Shown here piece by piece: positions 1 through 5,843 of a DNA stretch of 5,959 nt (position 1 is the first letter of the stretch; each line of letters starts with the position of its first letter). The notes beneath the pieces are model-generated. The model had not been told where the DNA came from. It saw only the letters and a list, made by a program, of their open reading frames with translations, and did no database searches. Both the position numbers and the translations under genes were made by a program. Source of the DNA: Flavobacteriaceae bacterium. Lineage in GTDB: Bacteria; Bacteroidota; Bacteroidia; Flavobacteriales; Flavobacteriaceae. Location of the stretch: positions 1 through 5,959 of the forward strand of contig JAESTG010000279.1 in NCBI GenBank assembly GCA_016763715.1. Reading direction: 5' to 3'.

Positions 1-2
1 CT

Positions 3-311
3 GCTGGACAAGCATTATTAGCGGCAAAGGCAGGTGCAACTTATGTTTCTCCTTTTATTGGTCGTTTGGACGATGTTTCAACCGATGGTTTAAATCTTAT
101 AGCTGAAATTCGTCTTATTTATGATAACTATGGTTTCGAGACTGGAATTCTTGCCGCTTCTATACGTCATACTATGCACATAATTGATTGTGCTAAAATT
201 GGAGCCGATGTGATGACAGGACCATTGTCTTCTATTGAGGGATTGTTAAAACACCCACTTACCGACATTGGGTTGGCAAAGTTCTTAGCCGATTACCAGA
301 AAGGGATCTAA
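3..311 (+). CDS. tal: Transaldolase (TalC/Fsa-type), C-terminal part; 5' end outside the window
   Basis: The frame is open from base 3 and encodes about 102 residues before a TAA stop. It begins [18 protein letters not shown] and continues with [25 protein letters not shown] and [16 protein letters not shown]. These match the C-terminal half of the short (about 215-residue) transaldolases of the TalC/fructose-6-phosphate aldolase family, which form a TIM barrel. The family moves a dihydroxyacetone unit between sugar phosphates in the non-oxidative pentose phosphate pathway, in the cytoplasm. The segment covers the last barrel strands and the C-terminal helix; the Schiff-base lysine lies upstream of the window and cannot be checked. 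The B. subtilis TalC-like sequence favours transaldolase over FSA-type aldolase, but a partial sequence cannot settle it. A TTG at 66 is an internal leucine codon, not a start. A strong hairpin follows the stop. Confidence 0.9.
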   Translation, partial: AGQALLAAKAGATYVSPFIGRLDDVSTDGLNLIAEIRLIYDNYGFETGILAASIRHTMHIIDCAKIGADVMTGPLSSIEGLLKHPLTDIGLAKFLADYQKGI

Positions 312-328
312 GATTATAAAACACCTAT

Positions 329-385
329 AAAAAGCGAATTTCAAAGTCTGATACAGTACAATCAAACTTTGAAATTCGCTTTTTT
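329..385. terminator. Bidirectional intrinsic terminator between convergent genes
   Basis: A perfect 19-bp inverted repeat pairs 329-347 with 366-384, leaving an 18-base loop. The right arm ends in a run of T for the + strand. The left arm starts with a run of A, which reads as T on the - strand. It sits 17 bases after the transaldolase stop and about 40 bases after the stop of the convergent lipoprotein gene, so it can serve both. Confidence 0.85.
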
Positions 386-426
386 ATTTTTCTAAGGAAT
401 ATATATCCCTTAATTATATTTTGGGT

Positions 427-1839
427 TTATTTATTGAGGAATCCGAGTAATTTAGATTCAATTGCCATATCAAAAATATTGGTATTGCCATTCAAGATGG
501 TTCCGTCTTCATCTATTATCATTGCTTTGTTAACGGAATCAATAATTAACTTCTGCTCTGCATCTTTAAAATTTTCGAACTGATATTCGGTTAGCTGGTT
601 ATAGCCTGAGTTATGGATTACTTTCAGCCATTTTTTAAAATGAGTGTCAACATTAATTCCTATAAAGCCATATTCTGGATATTTATTTTTAAGCTCGCTT
701 GCACGGGTGTGGATGTTTTTATAATGCATGATAGACTTGTTAGACCAAAAATAAAGTACGGTAGGTCTATTGATGACGCTATGTAAGTCTTTCACTGTAT
801 TATCGGAAGTGAGTAACATCACATTTGGAATAGTGTGTCCTGGCATCAATCGCATGGTTGCTTCTGCAAATTTGCTTACTTCTTGATGATCTACCTCATT
901 GGAATTCAGTTTTAAAAAATGCTTTAACATTTTTCTTGCGTACCCTTCATTTTTTGCATTCAGAAAATATTGATTGACACTAGTACGTAGCAAATGATTT
1001 TTCAGGTATTCATTGGTTGTTAAACTGTCAATGAGTATTGTTTTGTGGTAATTATGAATATATGAGTTCCGGTCAAATACTCCTTTGCCCTTATAAGCTT
1101 CAAAGGCAAGGTTATCCATGTAATATCTTAGGTATCGATAATACGGGTAATAGCTTTTTAGTTTTTCATTTCCTAAGTCAACATTTTTTCTGAAGCGAAA
1201 AAATTCTTCTGGAATCTCAACATTTTCGTTGTACACCTGCTTTCTTAGATTGGTAGAGATATAAAGTTCTTTTTTCGAATAGATATCGTAATCGATAGCC
1301 GCATTGGCAATAACCTTGAAACCTTCCGAAGGGCTTTTCTTTGAAGTAAATTCTTCGTACAAACGTCTCCTACCAGCAGCAAGTGAGTCCATCTTGTATT
1401 CGAAATCCGATGGAGGGAGCAACTGCATGCTAGGCATTAATTCATTTTCCTTTTCATTCAATAAAAACAACTCCATCATAAAATTGTTTTTGGGAGCGCC
1501 CTTTCCCGTATACGATAAGGATTCGTCAAATTCTATGGTATTTACGCGGAGCATGATACTGTCTCCAGATTCAATATATAAAGCTTGATATTCGTTGTGG
1601 CTAAAAAAGTACATGCCTGGTTCTAGATGCTCAAATTGATAGATGAAGAAATTATTTTTATCAAGAAGAACGGTATCGATAATCCTACGACTTTGTGAAA
1701 TAATAACATAGTCTTTTTTTGGGTTGACAATTTCTCCGCCAATCCATGCGCTACCGCAACCATTCTCGGAAGACTGGTCGCAGGACTCACAGAGAAAGCT
1801 GCAAATAATGAGGAGTAGTATATATTTTGTCAGATGCAA
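427..1839 (-). CDS. Predicted lipoprotein with DUF4369-like N-terminus and CXXC-less thioredoxin-like C-terminus
   Basis: 470 residues. Residues 5-20 form a hydrophobic export signal rich in cysteine (C13, C17, C20). C20 followed by D is the likely lipidation site, though the lipobox (CESC) is poor. Residues 30-125 resemble the DUF4369 beta-sandwich: IGGEIVNP, IDTVLLDKNNFF, a YIESGDSIML segment and TGKGAPKNNF. Residues about 126-325 look helical and charged. Residues 333-470 resemble a TlpA/AhpC-type thioredoxin fold (PGHTIPNVML, RPTVLYFWS, GFIGINVD, IIDEDGTIL). Bacteroidota proteins of this architecture are usually periplasmic, membrane-anchored thiol oxidoreductases. Here the CXXC position reads S369-I-M-H372 and the cis-proline position reads N437, so redox activity is unlikely; a binding or structural role is an inference. 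The start is TTG: no in-frame ATG, GTG or TTG exists between it and the upstream in-frame stop at 1896-1894, and the next Met is residue 76, beyond the signal. The gene stands alone, divergent from the ABC-F gene. Confidence 0.8.
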   Translation of the reverse strand: MHLTKYILLLIICSFLCESCDQSSENGCGSAWIGGEIVNPKKDYVIISQSRRIIDTVLLDKNNFFIYQFEHLEPGMYFFSHNEYQALYIESGDSIMLRVNTIEFDESLSYTGKGAPKNNFMMELFLLNEKENELMPSMQLLPPSDFEYKMDSLAAGRRRLYEEFTSKKSPSEGFKVIANAAIDYDIYSKKELYISTNLRKQVYNENVEIPEEFFRFRKNVDLGNEKLKSYYPYYRYLRYYMDNLAFEAYKGKGVFDRNSYIHNYHKTILIDSLTTNEYLKNHLLRTSVNQYFLNAKNEGYARKMLKHFLKLNSNEVDHQEVSKFAEATMRLMPGHTIPNVMLLTSDNTVKDLHSVINRPTVLYFWSNKSIMHYKNIHTRASELKNKYPEYGFIGINVDTHFKKWLKVIHNSGYNQLTEYQFENFKDAEQKLIIDSVNKAMIIDEDGTILNGNTNIFDMAIESKLLGFLNK

Positions 1840-1858
1840 AGTTGTTAGATTCTCATGG

Positions 1859-1866
1859 CAAAAATA
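1859..1866 (-). promoter_or_regulatory. Bacteroidota-type -7 promoter motif for the lipoprotein gene
   Basis: Read on the - strand this is TATTTTTG, an exact match to the Bacteroidota consensus TAnnTTTG. It would place the transcript start near 1853 and leave a leader of only about 14 bases before the TTG start at 1839. I see no clear TTG at the -33 position, so the call rests on the -7 motif and its placement in the divergent intergenic gap. Confidence 0.45.
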
Positions 1867-1960
1867 TAGGACTACTCCCGTCCTTTCTGTTAATTAGTAG
1901 TTAAAAGATAAAATAATGCACTTCGAGTACATTCTATTTCTTCAATAGCTGTTTATTAGC

Positions 1961-1968
1961 TACTTTTG
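1961..1968 (+). promoter_or_regulatory. Bacteroidota-type -7 promoter motif for the ABC-F gene
   Basis: TACTTTTG matches the consensus TAnnTTTG exactly. It lies 28 bases before the chosen ATG and would give a leader of roughly 20-25 bases. No convincing -33 TTG is visible. The motif covers the TTG at 1966, which argues that this TTG is promoter sequence and not the start codon. Confidence 0.5.
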
Positions 1969-1980
1969 CGCAAAATTAAA

Positions 1981-1985
1981 AAAGG
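1981..1985 (+). promoter_or_regulatory. Ribosome binding site that supports the ATG at 1996
   Basis: AAAGG, followed by A and sitting in an A-rich leader, lies about 10 bases before the ATG at 1996. It supports this start over the in-frame TTG at 1966, which has no leader left if the TACTTTTG promoter is used. Confidence 0.45.
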
Positions 1986-1995
1986 ACAAATAACT

Positions 1996-3612
1996 ATGCT
2001 TTCAGTATCTAATTTATCAGTTCAGTTTGGGAAACGAATTTTATTCGATGAGGTAAGCACCCGATTTACTCAGGGTAATTGCTATGGAATTATTGGTGCC
2101 AATGGTTCTGGAAAATCTACGCTTCTTAAAATTATAGCTGGAAAACAAGATCCAACTTCTGGTCATGTGCATTTGGAAACTGGAAAGCGGATGTCAGTTT
2201 TAGAGCAGAATCACAACGCCTACGATGATTATCCAGTATTGGAAACTGTGGTTCGTGGTAACAAAGAGTTGTTTGCTATAAAATCGCAAATTGATGCTTT
2301 GTATGCAGATTACACCGATGCTAATGCCGATAAGATTGGGGAACTTCAGGTGCAATACGAAGAGATGAATGGGTGGAATGCAGATAGTGATGCAGCAGCA
2401 ATGCTTTCTAACTTAGGTATATCTGAAAAGTACCATAACTCTTTAATGAGTGATTTGGATGGAAAGCAAAAAGTGCGAGTCCTACTTGCACAAACATTGT
2501 TTGGAAGCCCCGATGTCCTTATTATGGATGAACCAACTAACGACTTGGATTATGAAACAATTTCTTGGTTAGAGCATTTCTTGGCCAACTATGATAATTG
2601 TGTGATTGTAGTGTCTCACGACCGTCACTTTTTAGATTCTGTTTGTACTCATATTAGTGATATTGACTTCGGAAAAATAAATCATTTTAGCGGAAATTAT
2701 ACGTTTTGGTATGAAAGTAGTCAGTTAGCAGCTCGCCAAAGAGCACAACAGAATAAAAAGGCAGAGGACAAGAAAAAGGAATTGGAAGAATTTATTCGCC
2801 GATTTTCTGCCAACGTCGCCAAGTCGAAACAGGCTACGAGTAGAAAGAAAATGATTGATAAATTAAATGTTTCGGATATTAAACCATCTAGTAGACGTTA
2901 CCCAGCTATTATTTTTGAAAGAGACCGTGAAGCTGGGGATCAAATTCTAAATATAGAAGGTTTATCATCAAGTTCGGAAGATGATGCCTTATTCAAGGGA
3001 ATTGATATTAATTTGGCAAAAGGGGATAAGGTTGTGGTCTTTTCAAGAGATTCAAGAGCTACTACTGCTTTTTATGAAATTATCAACGGCAAGTTAAAGG
3101 CTGATGCTGGAGAATATCAATGGGGAGTGACCACTAATCAAAGTTATTTACCAATGGGTAACGAAAGTTTCTTTTCGAGCCAAATGTCTTTGGTTGATTG
3201 GCTTCGTCAATGGGCCAAAACTGAAGAAGAGAGAGAGGAAGTTTATATCCGTGGATTCCTCGGAAAAATGCTCTTTAGTGGAGAGGAAGCTTTAAAACAG
3301 TCAACAGTACTTTCTGGAGGAGAAAAAGTGAGATGTATGTTGAGTAGAATGATGATGATGCGTGCTAACGTTCTTATGCTAGACGAACCAACAAATCACT
3401 TAGACTTAGAAACTATTACCGCATTCAATAATCCACTTAAAAACTTTAAAGGAACGGTGCTTTTAACCACGCATGATCATGAATTTGCACAGACTGTAGG
3501 TAATCGAGTAATCGAACTTACTCCAGGTGGTGTGATTGATCGATATATGACCTTTGATGAATATATGAGTGATAAGAAGATTAAAGAGTTGCGTGATAAA
3601 ATGTATTATTAG
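1996..3612 (+). CDS. ABC-F family ATPase, YbiT-like, with one degenerate composite ATP site
   Basis: 538 residues, close to the roughly 530 of E. coli YbiT, starting MLSVSNLSVQFG. ABC-F proteins are soluble twin-ATPase proteins that bind the ribosome E site and affect translation; they are not transporters. First ATPase domain: Walker A GANGSGKST (34-42), degenerate signature DLDGKQKVR (153-161), Walker B VLIMDEP with D178/E179, H-loop H208. A charged helical linker follows (about 240-300, with the RRFSANVAKSKQATSR segment typical of the family). Second domain: the Walker A position reads SRDSRATT (350-357) with no glycine loop or lysine; the signature LSGGE is intact (439-443), as are Walker B VLMLDEP (D463/E464) and the H-loop H493. 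Site I (Walker A1 plus signature 2) is therefore complete, while site II lacks both Walker A2 and signature 1. YbiT itself also has a weak first signature. The ATG at 1996 is preferred over the TTG at 1966. The role is probably ribosome-associated housekeeping; antibiotic protection is not indicated. Confidence 0.9.
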   Translation: MLSVSNLSVQFGKRILFDEVSTRFTQGNCYGIIGANGSGKSTLLKIIAGKQDPTSGHVHLETGKRMSVLEQNHNAYDDYPVLETVVRGNKELFAIKSQIDALYADYTDANADKIGELQVQYEEMNGWNADSDAAAMLSNLGISEKYHNSLMSDLDGKQKVRVLLAQTLFGSPDVLIMDEPTNDLDYETISWLEHFLANYDNCVIVVSHDRHFLDSVCTHISDIDFGKINHFSGNYTFWYESSQLAARQRAQQNKKAEDKKKELEEFIRRFSANVAKSKQATSRKKMIDKLNVSDIKPSSRRYPAIIFERDREAGDQILNIEGLSSSSEDDALFKGIDINLAKGDKVVVFSRDSRATTAFYEIINGKLKADAGEYQWGVTTNQSYLPMGNESFFSSQMSLVDWLRQWAKTEEEREEVYIRGFLGKMLFSGEEALKQSTVLSGGEKVRCMLSRMMMMRANVLMLDEPTNHLDLETITAFNNPLKNFKGTVLLTTHDHEFAQTVGNRVIELTPGGVIDRYMTFDEYMSDKKIKELRDKMYY

Positions 3613-3624
3613 AATTTGTAGTTC

Positions 3625-3700
3625 AAAAAAAGAATTGGTTCTGCGAATTTTAAATCGCCGATGCATACTGACTCCTAAAATCTTAGTAAATTCTTTTTTT
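3625..3700 (+). terminator. Possible AT-rich terminator after the ABC-F gene
   Basis: A perfect 12-bp inverted repeat pairs 3625-3636 with 3689-3700 and ends in seven T. The stem is very AT-rich and the loop is long (52 bases), with a small inner GCGA/TCGC stem (3643-3646 with 3655-3658). It lies 12 bases past the stop codon. It may terminate the ABC-F transcript, but the long loop makes this less sure. Confidence 0.4.
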
Positions 3701-3736
3701 AACTTTATCCCTCATTATATGTAAATAAGATTATTA

Positions 3737-4276
3737 ATGAAAAAAATAGCTATCCCATTTCGAGCTGGAATTAAAGTACAACTCCCAAAAGGCGAAGAGA
3801 AAATAATCTTTAAAAGTGATGACTTTGAAATGCATAAAAAAATTAGACACCGTGGTCAAGCTATTGTACAGTCAGGATTAGACATTGAGCACTATGTTAA
3901 AGAAATAATTGGCAGAATTCTGTTTCACGAAAATGACAATAAAGAATTCTTGGCAGGTGTCCTGTTAGACACAAGCGATTGCACCTTTAGCGCTAAAAGA
4001 AAAATTTTACAATCAACTCTTAAACATTTCAACCTACTCGAACCAAAAGAAATTAACGAATTAGAAGAATGTTTATCCAAAGTTATGAAATATCGAAACG
4101 CCTTTGCACATGGGCAAATAAGTACAATTAAACCTTTTACCATAACTTATTTCGAAGGAAGGGAACAAATAAAAGAATTAACAGAGGAGTACTGGGAAAA
4201 GCTCATAAACTATTTGGACAAAGCGTTTGAATTATTGCATGGATTGAATGACAAATTAATTGAACAGGGAAAATAA
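3737..4276 (+). CDS. Solo HEPN-like protein with RNxxAH motif
   Basis: 179 residues, starting MKKIAIPF, mostly helical and without signal or membrane segments, so cytoplasmic. Near the C-terminus it has MKYRNAFAHGQI, in which R120-N-A-F-A-H125 fits the R-N-x4-H-type motif of HEPN domains (R, then a polar residue, with H five positions on). In HEPN toxins and defence proteins this motif forms the RNase active site at a dimer interface. Helices at about 30-65, 85-117 and 145-176 would make the bundle. No specific family is recognised; DUF4145-like, AbiV-like and MAE-type HEPN proteins share this motif. No nucleotidyltransferase or antitoxin gene lies beside it, which is unlike HEPN-MNT pairs. 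A near-match to the promoter motif, TAACTTTA, is at 3700-3707. An attC-like palindrome begins 7-8 bases after the stop. Ribonuclease activity is inference; a purely binding HEPN protein is possible. Confidence 0.7.
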   Translation: MKKIAIPFRAGIKVQLPKGEEKIIFKSDDFEMHKKIRHRGQAIVQSGLDIEHYVKEIIGRILFHENDNKEFLAGVLLDTSDCTFSAKRKILQSTLKHFNLLEPKEINELEECLSKVMKYRNAFAHGQISTIKPFTITYFEGREQIKELTEEYWEKLINYLDKAFELLHGLNDKLIEQGK

Positions 4277-4283
4277 ATCTACA

Positions 4284-4417
4284 TATAACAACGTGTATAA
4301 ATCATTGGGCAATAAGTGATTAAGCCAAAGTTAGTGCCTTTTAAATAAAAATAGTACTAAACTGAAAATGAAGTGCTTTTAAATGCCCAACGCTTCATAC
4401 ACAAAACCGTTAGCCTT
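4284..4417 (+). repeat. attC-like imperfect palindrome downstream of the HEPN gene
   Basis: The arms 4293-4311 (GTGTATAAATCATTGGGCA) and 4384-4402 (TGCCCAACGCTTCATACAC) pair at 16 of 19 positions. Outside them, ATATAAC (4284-4290) on the left and GTTAGCC (4409-4415) on the right sit where an attC site has its RYYYAAC and GTTRRRY boxes, each with one mismatch to that consensus. The total of roughly 130 bases is within the range of integron attC sites, and the position just after a short gene's stop, with the AAC box first, is the cassette orientation. The loop holds a near direct repeat, AGTGCCTTTTAAAT (4333-4346) and AGTGCTTTTAAAT (4372-4384). No integrase or second copy is visible, so an unrelated mobile palindrome or a terminator-like structure remains possible. 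Confidence 0.45.
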
Positions 4418-4678
4418 CATTATGACCAACCAATGATAAGGATTTTTAGAAAACTACATTACCATCTAATAAAAAAACAAAACCCTAAAGTACTTTGAAT
4501 TTAATATTGGTGAAATCATACTAGTTTTAATCAGAATTCTGGTTGCTTAAAAAAGTATACGTATTTGAAAATCAATAAAAATCAAGAATGTATGAGTGTT
4601 AAATAAATGGTAAGATCAATTTCTAACGACTAATCAACTTTGCTTTTTTCTATTTTTGATTATAAAAAGATATCTAAA
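4418..4678. other. Intergenic region of about 260 bases without a supported gene
   Basis: This AT-rich stretch between the attC-like palindrome and the esterase-fold gene has no convincing open frame, RNA gene or strong hairpin. Near its right end CAACTTTG (4635-4642) is one base off the TAnnTTTG promoter consensus. It is followed by an A-rich stretch before the ATG at 4679, and may drive that gene with a leader of about 30 bases. Confidence 0.5.
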
Positions 4679-5803
4679 ATGAAAAGAGCACTTCTCACAT
4701 GTTGCTTACTAATAACATTTACAATTTCTTCACAAACAAAGGGGAATCCTATCACTATTGGTGATAATTACACAATTTCTTCAAAAATTTTAAATCAAGA
4801 TAGAGAAATACAAATCTATTTGCCAAATAGTTATGCTTCATCAAAGCAAAGTTACCCAGTACTCTATATTTTGGATGGACAATGGTTCTTTGCGAATGGT
4901 GTTTCAATTCAAAAATCCTTAAGAACACCAGGCGCCATACCAGAAATGATAGTGGTTGGTATAAAAAATAGTAATCCATTAAGACGAACATTATTTAGCG
5001 TCGAAAGTGAGAAATTTACCGACTTTTTAAAAAATGAGGTTGTTCAATTTATAGATTCAAATTTTAGAACTACTCAAGAAAGAGTTATTTATGGTTGGGA
5101 AGCAGCGGCTTATTATCTAAGTGAATTAGTATTAAAAGAAAATAGCATATTTAATGGAGTCATCATAACAGATGGAGGTTTAGCTTCTGAAAAAACAGTA
5201 GAAGAATTCAATTCTGATAAAGACACATATTTGTATATATCTAACTCAAAAAGAGACATTTATTATATCGCTTCTACAGAAAAATTTACTGAAATACTTA
5301 AGAAGCACAATCCAAAAAATCTAATTTGGAAATACGAATTATTTAATGATGAAGTACATGAAACAATGCCTCATTTGGCAATGTATAAAGGCATCAAATA
5401 TTACTATCATAATTATGATGCTTTGGTTTTTGAAAGTATACAGCAATATATTGACATGGGAGGAATACCTTATATAAAATCATTTTTAAAAGAAAGAGTG
5501 AAGCGTTTTGGCAATGATGATAACATATATGAAAGTACGCAAAACTCTTTAATTTGGCTAGGATTAAATAGAAATAATTTTAAATATTTCAGTTTCTTTA
5601 TGGAAGAATTTAAAGACGTATTAGACACAAAAAGATATGCAAATGCATATTGGCAAAACAAATTTGGTCAGTTTTATTTAACCCACAAAGATTATAAAAA
5701 TGCAATTAAATATTTTAATGCAGGCATTACAAAGTACCCAAATACAAATTTTGAAGCAGAAATGAGACATGGATTAAGTATAGCTAAGAGTATGACCAAT
5801 TAA
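4679..5803 (+). CDS. Secreted esterase-fold (putative esterase/EstD-like) protein with TPR-like tail; likely lacks the catalytic serine
   Basis: 374 residues. The N-terminus MKRALLTCCLLITFTISSQ is a signal peptide, probably cut after ISS, so the protein is likely periplasmic or secreted. Residues 40-245 follow the PF00756-type alpha/beta-hydrolase of siderophore esterases and related proteins: REIQIYLPNSY, SYPVLYILDGQWFF, IPEMIVVGI, FLKNEVVQFIDSNFRT, and a final NDEVHETMPHLAMYKGIKYY with the expected histidine H227. The nucleophile elbow, normally GxSxG, reads G139-W-E-A-A143, so glutamate replaces serine. Residues 325-358 (KFGQFYLTHKDYKNAIKYF) look like a TPR unit. Esterase plus C-terminal TPR is a known Bacteroidota arrangement; the substrate is unknown and activity doubtful. 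The ATG at 4679 is chosen over the TTG at 4640 because it starts the signal peptide directly after an A-rich leader. Sampled lines look more AT-rich than the ABC-F gene. It ends 40 bases before an insertion sequence terminus. Confidence 0.8.
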   Translation: MKRALLTCCLLITFTISSQTKGNPITIGDNYTISSKILNQDREIQIYLPNSYASSKQSYPVLYILDGQWFFANGVSIQKSLRTPGAIPEMIVVGIKNSNPLRRTLFSVESEKFTDFLKNEVVQFIDSNFRTTQERVIYGWEAAAYYLSELVLKENSIFNGVIITDGGLASEKTVEEFNSDKDTYLYISNSKRDIYYIASTEKFTEILKKHNPKNLIWKYELFNDEVHETMPHLAMYKGIKYYYHNYDALVFESIQQYIDMGGIPYIKSFLKERVKRFGNDDNIYESTQNSLIWLGLNRNNFKYFSFFMEEFKDVLDTKRYANAYWQNKFGQFYLTHKDYKNAIKYFNAGITKYPNTNFEAEMRHGLSIAKSMTN

Positions 5804-5843
5804 TCAATTAAAGCAACAAAAATCGAATAACTTCATTCTATCA

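Noticed and set aside
1304..1588. 94-codon open frame on the + strand
   Set aside because: It lies wholly inside the lipoprotein gene on the other strand, shows no family resemblance, and is best read as a shadow frame.
1966..1995. N-terminal extension of the ABC-F protein from the TTG at 1966 (ten extra residues)
   Set aside because: The TTG is part of the TACTTTTG promoter motif, and the ATG at 1996 has an AAAGG site and gives the family's usual N-terminus.
3463..3666. 67-codon - strand frame over the end of the ABC-F gene
   Set aside because: It mostly overlaps the conserved C-terminal part of the ABC-F gene antisense, and its sequence has no recognisable features.
3625..3736. A second attC-like site upstream of the HEPN gene, which would complete a cassette
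   Set aside because: I searched for the AAC and GTT boxes and for long arms; only the AT-rich 12-bp stem and a 4-bp GCGA/TCGC stem were found.
4640..4678. TTG-started extension of the esterase-fold protein (13 extra residues)
   Set aside because: It would bury the signal peptide behind extra residues; the ATG at 4679 begins the signal peptide directly.
3737..5803. Toxin-antitoxin or multi-gene defence operon made of the HEPN and esterase-fold genes
   Set aside because: The two genes are 402 bases apart with a palindrome between them, and the second product carries a signal peptide, so joint action in the cytoplasm is unlikely.
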